Shown here one piece after another: positions 1 through 11,052 of a stretch of DNA of 64,000 nt. The DNA is taken from the NCBI RefSeq assembly GCF_023078275.1, contig NC_062976.1, forward strand, positions 3,596,001 through 3,660,000, given 5' to 3'. The stretch is from Leguminivora glycinivorella. Its lineage: Eukaryota > Arthropoda > Insecta > Lepidoptera > Tortricidae. The notes under the pieces were generated by a model. The model was not told the DNA's origin. It saw nothing but the letters and a program-made list of their open reading frames with translations, and made no database searches. A program made the translations under genes and the position numbers. Each line of letters opens with the position of its first letter. Position 1 is the stretch's first letter.

Positions 1-213
1 AGTGGACGGCGGGCCTTAGCAAATTTAATTAATTTTTTGATTAATGCCTCGTCAGTACACGTGCATTTAAAGTAAAGCCTCGTCGGCTTCGATTGAAGCC
101 TTCGTTTACTTTGGGGATTATTCGACATGCTTAAACTGATCGTGTTAATACTCCGTTGATATTATAGAAAAATTTAACGCATCTAGGTATACAACATGCC
201 TCGTTGCGTGATA

Positions 214-505
214 TCAAAGAGGATCGAGTATTATAGATAGTTACTGTCAAAGTCACACAGTGCATAGACTGCCATCTCTCGACACAAGCTTAAAACTTTT
301 GTACCTCAGTTTTGACAATTTGGCCCGTATTCTTAGCTTGATATGTGTTAAAATCACAAATATTAATATTAGCGCCATCTAGCCGAGCGTCCCCTAAAGA
401 TGTATCGCCATCTAGGCCACCGTACCTTTTTCTGTGTGGTTTTGAGGTACGTTTTTTTCTTAGACTTTATCTGTCTATACGTAGTTACATATGTCTTTGC
501 CGTCT
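214..505 (+). repeat. Dispersed repeat A, copy 1
   Basis: Matches the split copy at 16053-16130 plus 17201-17415: AAAGAGGATCGAGTATTATA, CTCAGTTTTGACAATTTGGC, AATATTAATATTAGCGCCAT. This copy is uninterrupted. The apparent reading frames in it are not conserved. Confidence 0.65.
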
Positions 506-1130
506 TTGGTGATATTAAACAACGCAAAAATTATGAACACTCAAGGGCCAGATACATGCTCGGCCCCTATAAAGCAGTTACCATAGTAAATGGACGCCAA
601 AAGCTCCAGAAGTGATACATACGCGTTGCCGATTTTTTACATATGATGGTTACGATATTAACGGCTAACATATCATGCGTCGAAAATACGACCAACGGTG
701 ATTTACGGTAAAAACATGACAATCTACCTACCCTTCTTTTGTTTTCATGCAAAGCTACAAGAGTTGAGTACTCGGCCAATGGCCAAACTTTTGACAACGA
801 CCATAGTTTTTTACGACGCACTCATAGTAATGGGTGACAAGTACCTAAGGTTTCAGCGTTGGACTGTTATCATCTTAAGTGCATTTTCACATTATCCGAT
901 CCGATATCGGAGGAGGAGCGATATCCCATATATTTAAGCCATCTTTGAATTTTGCCTTTGAAATCCTCTAGTTCTTCTTACTCATAAAACTTAAATGCGT
1001 CATATTTGTTTGACGTGTATTCGCTACATGCACGACTAGTTCTCTCATTTTGTCGGTTTTTTCATATTAATTGGGTGGTTTCAAATTTGAAATTAGCTCC
1101 AACTAATGTGCATTCTCGGTAACTTACGGT
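506..1130. other. No gene recognised; partial MITE at 878-935
   Basis: AT-rich DNA. The word CATTTTCACATTATCCGATC at 882 is one terminus of the MITE seen complete at 61115-61256. Nothing else can be supported. Confidence 0.4.
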
Positions 1131-1289
1131 AATTCACCCTATTTTTAACACGCTTTTATTAGGTCGTCGTGTATGTAACTATGTATGTAATGGAATCTAA
1201 GGAAGCTAATTTAATCATCTTCCAGGAGTCGTAGCGTAATGAAAATTGGCAGCTATATGTAGTTCCGATGACAATACAATAATATGGTA

Positions 1290-1925
1290 CTGTTGAGCTG
1301 ATCTGATGATGGAGTCGGAAGATATGAACTGGAACTACATGATGGAACATCGTATCATAGCCGTTTTTGGGTTTCTTAGAAAAGTCTTGTAATGAACTTT
1401 GACTACAATTAGGTTTCAAGGTCTGATGATGAAGCCGAAAGATATGAACTGGAACTACATGATGGAACATCGTATCATAGCTGTTTTTGGGTTTCTTAGA
1501 AAAGTCTTGTAATGAACTTTGACTACGATTAGGTTTCAAGGTCTGATGATGGAGCCGGAAGATATGAGCTGGAACTACATGATGGAACATCGTATCATAG
1601 CTGTTTTTGGGCTTCTTAGAAAAGTCTTGTAATGAACTTTGACTACGATTAGGTTTTAAGGTCTGATGATGGAGCCGGAAGATATGAACTGGAACTACGT
1701 GATGGAACATTATATCATAGCTGTTTTTGGGCTTCTTAGAAAAGTCTTGTAATGAACTTTGACTACGATTAGGTTTCAAGGTCTGATGATGGAGCCGGAA
1801 GATATGAACTGGAACTACATGATGGAACATCGTATCATAGCTATTTTTGGGCTTCTTAGAAAAGTCTTGTAATGAACTATGACTACGATTAGGTTTCAAG
1901 GCCTGATGATGGTGCCGGAAGATAA
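1290..1925 (-). repeat. 120-bp tandem repeat, about 5.3 copies, open on the minus strand
   Basis: Unit starts recur at 1300, 1420, 1540, 1660, 1780 and 1900 (CTGATGATGGAGCCGGAAGA). The period is exactly 120, so one minus-strand frame stays open for over 300 codons with a 40-residue repeat containing HHVVPVHIFRLHHQTLKPNR and QSSLQDFSKKPKNSYDTMF. Several copy-to-copy changes are synonymous in that frame. No splice sites, start context or family is recognised, so protein status is open. Confidence 0.8.
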
Positions 1926-2599
1926 GAACAGAAAAAAAGGGGGGGGGGGCTCGAGGGGGAAGCATGAAAGAAAGATCAACGTAGTATTTAAAATAAGTTG
2001 GGTTAGCGTTTTCTTGTGACCTTTCAGAGCAAACAAAGGGGGGCTCGGGGGCTAAGCCCCCGCATAAAAGAAAGATCAACGTTGTATTTAAAATAAGTTG
2101 GGTTAAGGTTTTCTTGTGATCCTTAAGAGTAAAGAAAAGGGGGCTCGGGGGCGAAGCCCCCCCATGAAAGAAAGATCAACGTAGTATTTAGAATAAGTTG
2201 GGTTAGCGTTTTCTTGTGACCTTTAAGAGCAAACAAAGGGGGGCTCGGGGGGCGAAGCCCCCCGCATGAAATAAAGATCAACGTAGTATTTAAGATAAGT
2301 TGGGTTAGCGGTTTCTTGTGACCTTTAAGAGCAAACAAAGGGGGGCTCGGGGGCGAAGCCCCCCGCATAAAAGAAAGATAAACGTTGTATTTAAAATAAG
2401 TTGGGTTAGGGTTTTCTTGTGATCCTTAAGAGTAAAGAAAAGGGGGGCTCGGGGGGCGAAGCCCCCCCCCATGAAAGACAGATCAACGTAGTATTTAGAA
2501 TAAGTTGGGTTAGCGTTTTCTTGTGACCTTTAAGAGCAAACAAAGGGGGGCTCGGGGGGCGAAGCCCCCCCTCATGAAAGAAAGATCAACGTAGTATTT
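1926..2599 (+). repeat. GC-hairpin satellite, segment 1
   Basis: About six units of 105-112 bp. Each has AAGAAAGATCAACGTAGTAT, AATAAGTTGGGTTAGCG, CTTGTGACCTTTAAGAGCAA, and a G-run hairpin (GGGGGGCTCGGGGGGCGAAG followed by CCCCCC). It directly abuts the 120-bp repeat and is cut at 2599 by a retrotransposon. Confidence 0.95.
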
Positions 2600-3935
2600 G
2601 TACTTTCTCATCTGAAAGTCTCGCCAAAATCGACCGAGTGGTTTGTGTCCTACCTTGCTGACCGTGCTCAGGCAGTCAAATCCAGTTGTTCCTTATCTGC
2701 CTGGTGTGATCTGAACACTGGAGTACCACAAGGTGGGATTCTTTCTCCTCTCTTATTCTCCGTCTTCATTGATCAAATCACCTCCAAAATCCGTAGCTCT
2801 TACCACTTGTATGCAGATGACCTGCAGCTGTACACTCAAGCTCCTGTAGAAGACATAGACTCTGCCATTTCGCTGATTAATGACGACCTGGATCACATAG
2901 CTGAATGGTCCAGTAGCTTCGGTATCAGCGTCAATTCAGCGAAATGTCAGGCTATTGTTTTAGGAAGCCAACATCAGCTGGTAAAGCTCGGTGCTGTTGC
3001 CGTTGCACCGATCCTGTTTGATGGCACCGTCATTCCAATATCTAAGCAAGTGAAAGATCTCGGCCTTGTTTTAGACTCAAGCCTTACTTGGAATGACCAG
3101 GTATCTGAAGTCAGTCGTAAGGTGTGTGGAACGCTCCGTTATCTTTATAAATTTAAGAATTTTCTTTCAGTCGGTACTAAGAAATTACTCGTGCAAGCGC
3201 TAATTTTACCAGTCATTGACTATGCAGACGCGTGCATGACCAATATCTCACAGGAGCATCTCAACAAACTTGACCGTCTTATTAACAATGGCATTCGATT
3301 TATCTTCGGCCTACGCAAATACGACCACATTTCTTCATATCGTCGCCAGTTAAATTGGCTTTCCATTCGTCGTCGTAGGTCTTTTAGAATCCTGAGCATG
3401 TTATTCTCCATTTTGTTCGAGCCCTACTCTCCCAGTTATCTGAAATGTAAATTCACTTTCATTACCCCCGTCCAGGCTGTGAACTACGTTCCTCCCGCTC
3501 TCTCAAACTCTCCATTCCTTCTCACCGTTCTGGTTTCGTCTCTAACTCCTTCGCCGTCGAGGCAATCCGCCTTTGGAATTCTCTCCCCCTCTCTATTCGA
3601 CAAGCCCCAAGCAAACTCGTTTTCAAACGACTGCTCCGCAAGCATCTTCTGGCAGAAGAATTCAAATAATGTTCACCATCATATATATGTAATTATATAT
3701 ATTAGTCTATCTTTATATAAATTTATATAAGTATTAGTATTCAACCTGAGTTTAGTAAATTTATGTTTGATGTCACGATTATATTTGTCTCTGTTAGCTA
3801 TTATTTCTCCTGCGCCAACATATATGTCTCTGTTTAACCCAATGGTTGACTGGTAGAGAATGCCTTTTGGCATTAAGTCCGCCATTTGTACATGTTTCTT
3901 TAGTTGTGCAATAAAGTTTAAATAAATAAATAAAT
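2600..3935 (+). mobile_element. 5'-truncated CR1/L2-like non-LTR retrotransposon
   Basis: Inserted into the satellite with the target duplication TAGTATTT (2592-2599 and 3936-3943), ending in an AATAAA-containing tail (AAATAAATAAATAAA). It carries the back half of a reverse transcriptase. The insertion is dead on arrival: no endonuclease or ORF1. Confidence 0.85.
2645..3730 (+). pseudogene. Reverse transcriptase C-terminal half
   Basis: Reads YLADRAQAVK, then GVPQGGILSPLLFSVFIDQI (RT domain 4 region) and YHLYADDLQLY (catalytic YADD), then thumb-region motifs ending in RQLNWLSIRRRRSFRI. Around 3470-3530 the frame slips: the usual CR1/L2 ending AVEAIRLWNSLP is read in another frame and finishes LLAEEFK with TAA at 3668-3670. 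The element is therefore 5' truncated and frameshifted. Clade assignment (CR1/L2/Kiri group) is by eye. Confidence 0.85.
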
Positions 3936-4031
3936 AGTATTTAAGATAAGTTGGGTTAGCGTTTTCTTGTGACCTTTAAGAGCAAACAAAGGGGGGCTCG
4001 GGGGGCGAAGCCCCCCGCATAAAAGAAAGAT
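3936..4031 (+). repeat. GC-hairpin satellite, segment 2 (one unit between insertions)
   Basis: A single unit, AGTATTTAAGATAAGTTGGG to GCATAAAAGAAAGAT, left between two retrotransposon insertions. Confidence 0.95.
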
Positions 4032-4141
4032 AATCATAATCATAATCATAATCATTTATTAATAATAAAAATTACAGGTCATAAATCAATATAAGTGATT
4101 GCCTATATCTAATAGGACAAAATTGAACAAAGTTAAAATAA

Positions 4142-4783
4142 TTAACACTTGCAAAGTGCAGGGGGTTCCACCACCTGGCTATAGAGTTCTTTATGGTCAT
4201 AGAAGGCCTGCTCGATTAGCCAATTCTTTAGTTTAAATTTAAATATTGTGTTGCTGTGCGAGTTAACTATGTCGTTGGGTAGATGGTTGTATACCTTCGG
4301 ACCCAAGACGTGTACGAGTTTGGCTGACTTGGCCAGCTTGTGCGGCACGACCGGGAGCCTTCTCTCAACTCGAGATGAACGCACCGCATAACGGCGGGGG
4401 GTTTCATTACTCTCAATCTCAGGTGTACTTTTTACTAAATCTCGCGCGTACAGAGCTGCTTGTAGTATCAGCATAGATGGTAGGGTTAAAATTCCAAGGG
4501 ACTTAAAATGAGGCTTCGCCGACTCCATCTGCGAAATGCGAACTATAGCTCGTACAGCACGTTTTTGGAGTCGGAACACTCTTTCCCAATCTGCAGCACT
4601 CGCCCATAAATCTACTCCGTATTGCAAATGAGCATGCACCGATGCAAAATAACAATTTCGCACCATATCGCGGGGGAGGACTCGTGCCAGCCGTTTTAAG
4701 GCAAAACAGGACGCTGACAGCTTGCCACATACCTTATCGATATGGGCCGCCCAAGTCAGTCCTCTGTCCAACTCAAAACCCAA
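4142..4783 (-). pseudogene. Retrotransposon ORF2, C-terminal part
   Basis: Continues the thumb and C-terminal region: TKTTFLGFELDRGLTWAAHI, then VCGKLSASCFALKRLARVLP, RAVRAIVR and a basic end. It is in a different frame from the upstream ORF2 even after removing the 233-bp insert and one repeat (243 bp in all), so a second small indel is present. Confidence 0.8.
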
Positions 4784-4821
4784 GAAGGTCGTCTTTGTGA
4801 CTTGCTCTATGGTGACTCCAT

Positions 4822-5054
4822 TAGCGTTTAGATAAAGATAAAGATAAAAGACATTTATTCATGACGCTCACAAACACGTACGTACATGTACACACAAGAA
4901 TAGGACAAAAAACAGAGAACAGAACATTAAGTAAGTGCGCATCACGAAATGGACCCAACTCAGCATAATGCTAGCTGGAAGCCAGCGCTGGTCTTCCGTA
5001 GGGCCCATTCGGTGATGCCACGACAGATAACAAACACACAACACTTTACTGACA
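4822..5054 (-). mobile_element. Nested 233-bp insertion in ORF2
   Basis: Flanked by the 10-bp direct repeat GTGACTCCAT (4812-4821, 5055-5064). On the minus strand it ends ATGAATAAATGTCTTTTATC and (TTTATC)n, like the truncated 3' end of another non-LTR element or a SINE. Confidence 0.75.
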
Positions 5055-7290
5055 GTGACTCCATCTGTCTGCCCGAGAGGTCGAAGTGAATAAAGTGGGT
5101 TTTTTTAATATTCAAAATGAGACCGTTGTTTCGGAACCAATCGGATAGATTTCTGGCAGTCACATTTAGTTGATCATCTAGGGCGTCGCAGGTCGGAGCA
5201 CAGACAACTACCGCAACGTCATCCGCATACATGGATATCTCACCGTTATGAATAGCGTCGGGTAGGTCATTGAGCAGAAGGGAGAACAAGATGTTGGAGA
5301 CCGATGAGCCTTGCGCCACTCCCATGCTGGTACGCAGCGCGTCCGACTGGACGCGGCCGCCGTCCGCGACCACGACCTGGGACCTGTCGCGCAGCATATC
5401 CATCATGAGCGCGAGAGCTCTATCAGCGAATCCATAATGACGCAGTTTGTCTTCCAACACACCATGGTCCGCTACGTCAAACGCTTTTGACAGGTCGCAG
5501 CAAATAACTGCGACCTGCTTTTTGCACTCTCGAGCCTCGAGTATTTGACGTACTATGCGACGTGCCAACGATGTGGTCGAGCGGCCTTTGCGATATGCGT
5601 ATTGCCGGTCGGATAGCGCATCGGTAGCCGCAAGGTGCTCTGTTATTCTCGCACTAAGCCCGTACTCAAATACTTTGGCCAAAACCGGGATGATGGCGAC
5701 TGGCCTGTATCCGTCGACGGCTTCTCTTTTGCCTTTTCCCTTAAATAGCGGAGCTATACGGCTTTTCTTCAGAGCGTCCGGGAATACCCCGTCACGGATA
5801 CACCGATTATATGCAGTTGCTAGTATGTGTGACAGTTGTGGTGCTGCAGAATTGAGTAAGACGACTGAGATGTCGAAAATATCTTTCGTCGCTTTTTTTG
5901 CTACCCCGGACGTAATGATCTCGTAGACTTCTTGTGACGTAAAAGGCCTCAGTCTGATGTAGCTGTCGGCGGGCGGGCGTGCGGTACGCAGCGCGGCGAG
6001 CGCGGCGGGGCGCGAGGCGGGGGATGCGCCGCACGCCGCCGCGGCTCCGGCCAGTCCGCGGTTCATAGCATCGGCGGCATCTTTTTTACACGTAAAGTGG
6101 TCACCGTTGCAATCTCTAATCATATCCGAAAAATCTACCGAATCTCTAACCGATCTGCCTCTCTCTTGATTTATTATTGTCCACATCGACCGGGTTGTAT
6201 TAGTACTATTGTATAATTTATTAGTATAAAAGGAAGATTTTTTAAAATTAAGCATTAAGGTATATTTATTATTCATGTCGGTTATTAAATTCGAAATTGT
6301 TATATTGTCGGGCATTATTTTTCCTATGTCTATTATGTCGAATACTAATTTCTTATAGTCATATATATCACTAGTGACCCATGAATCCCTCATGCGATTG
6401 TTTACCGTTGTGAACGGGAAACAAATTTCGAATTTGTTTTTAATTATATTGTAGATTGATATGATCAGATTTTGCACGGACCCGTTATGTTTATTTATTA
6501 TTTGTTGCCAATCTACACTCTCTATAGCCGCGCCGAAATAGGCATAGTTACGAGGTGAATAGATGCGAGTGCGCCTCGTGCGAGGCGGAGGCGCGCGGCG
6601 CGGGAGCACCAGCGCGGCGCGCACGGCGAGGTGGTCGCTAAGGTTGGTGGTCACGGGAGTCGCGCGCAGAGCGTCGCGCTCACCGTTCCAGTATATGTGA
6701 TCTAGACTAGTCGCAGTCGTTGACGTGATTCTTGTGGGAAAATTTACTATGTTTGCATAGTCATGGGTTCGGAGGAGGTCATGTAACCTTTTATAGATTG
6801 GTTTTGTGCTATCTAAGTCGTCTATGTTGGTGTCCCCTATAATAATACAATTTCTTTCGGTATTAGACAATTTTTCGAGCAAGCGTTCTAGGTACCATAG
6901 GAACTCATTATTACTTATTTGACAGTTGGATCTGTACAAACAAACAATGGTCACATTAAATTCTAAAAGGTCTATAGCCGAGATTTCACAGTAGCGCTCC
7001 GCGGACAAGGAAGTCAGTTCTAAGTTTTCGGTAGCTACTATTTGTTCGCGCACATATAAGCACGAGCCGCCGTGTTCATTTTCCGCCCTGCAGTAGCTAG
7101 ATATTCGTTTGAAGCCATCTATGTTAACGCACTGCAACTTTGCTTCGGTTAGCCAGTGCTCAGTTAAACCTAGTACATCACAGGCCATCTCATTTTGCAG
7201 TAAGAGCTCTAATCTTTGCGTTTTGTTGTCTAACGCTCGTATGTTTTGATGACATATTCGTAATACTACGTCATGCGAGACAGGTTGCAC
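4960..7290 (-). pseudogene. Retrotransposon ORF2: endonuclease plus reverse transcriptase, interrupted
   Basis: An apurinic-type endonuclease occupies about residues 10-230: HQNIRALDNKTQRLELLL, LTEHWL (catalytic Glu), IIGDTNID (Asp/Asn) and SLDHIYW (Asp-His). The reverse transcriptase follows at about 490-750: YRPVAIIPVLAKVFEYGLSA, CCDLSKAFD, GVAQGSSVSNILFSLLLNDL, MYADDVAVVV. Reading goes into foreign sequence near residue 743, because a 233-bp insert (4822-5054) disrupts the gene. The remaining C terminus is at 4783-4142. Confidence 0.88.
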
Positions 7291-7342
7291 ATCTGTTTTT
7301 TTATTGTTGTTGAGAGCGACACTGCCGGGTAGTTTAGATTCG

Positions 7343-8257
7343 CTATTGGCGCTTATCAGGGATTGTATCGGCTCCCCGCGCGGCGCGGGGGTGTCTCCGA
7401 AACCACTGTGTGAATTTCACACGCGGTGGCCACGCCGTAGGCGTGTTAAATGAGTCAAAATGTTTTTCTGGAATTCCTATTAGAAAAGCAGCATGCTCAT
7501 TCGTTTTAATATCTCGCTTAGATACAACGTAATCGTCTGAGTCAACAGTTTTTTTTAAAAAGCTTATAATATTTTCGGCCGTTGTCTCTGGTCTAAAAGA
7601 CCATGCCTGTAAGTATTTAATTTTTTCAATCGCTTTAATGTCAACATGCTCGCTACCAGTTCCTACAATGACGTTCTTGCGAGATTTATTTCGTTTATAG
7701 GATACTTTCTTCCAGCCTAAGTCGAGATCTCTTGGCTTCGCGTCTTGCTCCGCGGGTATCGTGGCCACACACGGTAATGCGTCGATGTCGTCTTTCGGCT
7801 CCGTCTCGGAGATGTTCGGCGCTGCAGCAGCGATGGTCGGTTGCGGGGAACACTTACGTTGAGGTGAGAGTGGTGCGGCAGATGTAGATGCGTGTGGCAA
7901 CTCCGGTCTGAGAGATAAGGACTTGCGCGTTACCGGCGCAGCCGTCGTCGCAGGCGCAGCTCTCGCTTTCGCACGCAAGGCGCGCGCTGACTTCGTCTCT
8001 GTCTCGCCGGCTTGTGACGTACCTGACATCGACTGCTGTGATTTGTTCTTCAGTGCCGCGTCGGACGTCCTCGGTTGCTGTCGTTTGATGGATGTTTCGC
8101 TATCCTTGTCTTGTGAAATTTGAAATTTGTCGTTACTTGATTCTAATTTAGCGTAAATTCCATTAATTTTGAGTTGCATTTCCGCAATTTTTTCGTGTAG
8201 TGGCGCCACAGCCTTCGTGATCAGTTTTTCAATAGCCGCAAGTGTCACTTTTGCCAT
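7343..8257 (-). CDS. Retrotransposon ORF1 protein
   Basis: 304 residues. An N-terminal coiled-coil-like segment (KLITKAVAPLHEKIAEMQLK, 10-45) is followed by a low-complexity Ala/Pro/Ser/Lys linker (60-165), then a folded C-terminal part with GWKKVSYKRNKSRKNVIVGT and FLIGIPEKHF, ending WPPRVKFTQWFRR. This architecture fits an RNA-binding ORF1p of CR1/Jockey-type elements. I see no CCHC knuckles. It ends 52 nt before the ORF2 start at 7290. Confidence 0.75.
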   Translation of the reverse strand: MAKVTLAAIEKLITKAVAPLHEKIAEMQLKINGIYAKLESSNDKFQISQDKDSETSIKRQQPRTSDAALKNKSQQSMSGTSQAGETETKSARALRAKARAAPATTAAPVTRKSLSLRPELPHASTSAAPLSPQRKCSPQPTIAAAAPNISETEPKDDIDALPCVATIPAEQDAKPRDLDLGWKKVSYKRNKSRKNVIVGTGSEHVDIKAIEKIKYLQAWSFRPETTAENIISFLKKTVDSDDYVVSKRDIKTNEHAAFLIGIPEKHFDSFNTPTAWPPRVKFTQWFRRHPRAARGADTIPDKRQ

Positions 8258-8351
8258 TTTGCTCGAAAACTATAAAATAATTGACGAGAGTGTACTGTTT
8301 ACGTCCGTCCGCGGGGCGGTCGCGGGGGAGATCGTTAGATCGTTGAGATCG

Positions 8352-11052
8352 ATAAACGTTGTATTTAAAATAAGTTGGGTTAGGGTTTTCTTGTGATCCT
8401 TAAGAGTAAAGAAAAGGGGGCTCGGGGGCGAAGCCCCCGCATGAAAGAAAGATCAACGTAGTATTTAGAATAAGTTGGGTTAGCGTTTTCTTGTGACCTT
8501 TAAGAGCAAACAAAGGGGGGCTCGGGGGGCGAAGCCCCCGCATAAAAGAAAGATCAACGTAGTATTAAGGATAAGTTGGGTTAGCGGTTTCTTGTGACCT
8601 TTAAGAGCAAACAAAGGGGGGCTCGGGGGGCGAAGCCCCCCCCATGAAAGAAAGATCAACGTAGTATTTAAGATAAGTTGGGTTAGCGTTTTCTTGTGAC
8701 CTTTAAGAGCAAACAAAGGGGGGCTCGGGGGGCGAAGCCCCCCGCATAAAAGAAAGATAAACGTTGTATTTAAAATAAGTTGGGTTAGGGTTTTCTTGTT
8801 ACCCTTAAGAGTAACGAAAAGGGGGGCTCGGGGGCGAACCCCCCGCATAAAAGAAAGATTAACGTAATATTTAAAATTAGTTGGGTTAGCCTTTTCTTGT
8901 GACCTTTAAGAGCAAACAAAGGGGGGCTCGGGGGGCTAAGCCCCCCGCATAAAAGAAAGATCAACGTTGTATTTAAAATAAGTTGGTTTAGGGTTTTCTT
9001 GTGACCCTTAAGAGTAACGAAAAGGGGGCTCGGGGGGCGAAGCCCCCGCATAAAAGAAAGATCAACGTAGTATTTAAAATAAGTTGGGTTAGGGTCTTCT
9101 TGTGACCCTTAAGAGCAAACAAAGGGGGCTCGGGGAGCGAAGCCCCCCGCATGAAAGAAAGATCAACGTAGTATTTAAGATAAGTTGGGTTAGCGTTTTC
9201 TTGTGACCTTTAAGAGCAAACAAAGGGGGCTCGGGGGGCGAAGCCCCCCGCATAAAAGAAAGATAAACGTTGTATTTAAAATAAGTTGGGTTAGGGTTTT
9301 CATGTTACCCTTAAGAGTAACGAAAAGGGGGCTCGGGGGGCGAAGCCCCCCGCTTAAAAGAAAGATTAACGTAGAATTTAAAATAGGTTGGGTTAGCGTT
9401 TTCTTGTGACCTTTCAGAGCAAACAAAGGGGGGCTCGGGGGGCGAAGCCCCCCGCATAAAAGAAAGATCAACGTTGTATTTAAAATAAGTTGGGTTAAGG
9501 TTTTCTTGTGATCCTTAAGAGTAAAGAAAAGGGGGGCTCAGGGGGCGAAGCACCCCGCATGAAAGAAAGATCAACGTAGTATTTATAATAAGTTGGGTTA
9601 GCGTTTTCTTGTGACCTTTAAGAGCAAACAAAGGGGGGCTCGGGGGGCGAAGCCCCGCATGAAATAAAGATCAACGTAGTATTTAAGATAAGTTGGGTTA
9701 GCGGTTTCTTGTGACCTTTAAGAGCAAACAAAGGGGGGCTCGGGGGCGAAGCCCCCGCATAAAAGAAAGATAAACGTTGTATTTAAAATAAGTTGGGTTA
9801 GGGTTTTCTTGTTACCCTTAAGAGTAACGAAAAGGGGGCTCGGGGGCGAAGCCCCCGCTTAAAAGAAAGATCAACGTAGTATTTATAATAAGTTTGGTTA
9901 GCGTTTTCTTGTGACCTTTAAGAGCAAACAAAGGGGGCTCGGGGGCGAAGCCCCCGCATGAAATAAAGATCAACGTAGTATTTAAGATAAGTTGGGTTAG
10001 CGGTTTCTTGTGACCTTTAAGAGCAAACAAAGGGGGCTCGGGGGCGAAGCCCCCGCATAAAAGAAAGATAAACGTTGTATTTAAAATAAGTTGGGTTAGG
10101 GTTTTCTTGTTACCCTTAAGAGTAACGAAAAGGGGGCTCGGGGGCGAAGCCCCCGCATCAAAGAAAGATCAACGTAGTATTTATAATAAGTTGGGTTAGC
10201 GTTTTCTTGTGACCTTTAAGAGCAAACAAAGGGGGGCTCGGGGGGCGAAGCCCCCCGCATAAAAGAAAGATAAACGTTGTATTTAAAATAAGTTGGGTTA
10301 GGGTTTTCTTGTTACCCTTAAGAGTAACGAAAAAGGGGGGCTCGGGGGCGAAGCCCCCGCTTAAAAGAAAGATCAACGTAGTATTTATAATAAGTTTGGT
10401 TAGCGTTTTCTTGTGACCTTTAAGAGCAAACAAAGGGGGCTCGGGGGCGAAGCCCCCGCATGAAATAAAGATCAACGTAGTATTTAAGATAAGTTGGGTT
10501 AGCGGTTTCTTGTGACCTTTAAGAGCAAACAAAGGGGGCTCGGGGGCGAAGCCCCCGCATAAAAGAAAGATAAACGTTGTATTTAAAATAAGTTGGGTTA
10601 GGGTTTTCTTGTTACCCTTAAGAGTAACGAAAAGGGGGCTCGGGGGGCGAAGCCCCCCGCATCAAAGAAAGATCAACGTAGTATTTATAATAAGTTGGGT
10701 TAGCGTTTTCTTGTGACCTTTAAGAGCAAACAAAGGGGGGCTCGGGGGGCGAAGCCCCCCGCATGAAAGAAAGATCAACGTAGTATTTAAGATAAGTTGG
10801 GTTAGTGTTTTCTTGTGACCTTTAAGAGCAAACAAAGGGGGGCTCGGGGGGCGAAGCCCCCCGCATAAAAGAAAGATAAACGTTGTATTTAAAATAAGTT
10901 GGGTTAGGGTTTTGTTGTGATCCTTAAGAGTAAAGAAAAGGGGGGCTCGGGGGGCGAAGCCCCCCGCATAAAAAAAGATCAACGTAGTATTTAAAATAAG
11001 TTGGGTTAGGGTTTTCTTGTGACCCTTAAGAGCAAACAAAGGGGGGCTCGGC
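8352..11052 (+). repeat. GC-hairpin satellite, segment 3 (main array)
   Basis: About 25 units. Two subtypes: A (GATCAACGTAGTATTT, GTGACCTTTAAGAGCAAACA) and B (GATAAACGTTGTATTTAAAA, GTTACCCTTAAGAGTAACGA). They follow A-A-B-like orders, and a block of about 495 bp around 9757-10160 recurs at 10255-10600. Every unit holds GGGGGGCTCGGGGGGCGAAG-CCCCCC or a shorter form. The many Arg/Pro/Leu-rich minus-strand frames are products of the repeat. Confidence 0.95.

Larger units (their letters stand above)
4032..8351 (-). mobile_element. Near full-length CR1/Jockey-superfamily retrotransposon
   Basis: 4.3 kb, minus strand: 5' leader about 8351-8258, ORF1 8257-7343, ORF2 7290-4142 (broken), 3' tail (ATGATT)n at 4054-4032. 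The satellite resumes at GATAAACGTTG after 8350. GATAA occurs at both edges, so the target duplication is short (about 4-5 bp). The leader is GC-rich, unlike the AT-rich flanks, and fits an internal promoter. Confidence 0.88.

Noticed and set aside
5555..5926. 123-codon plus-strand frame over the LINE ORF2
   Set aside because: Antisense shadow of the well-supported reverse transcriptase.
8352..11052. CRISPR array
   Set aside because: Units are contiguous and fully repetitive, without unique spacers, and the genome is eukaryotic.
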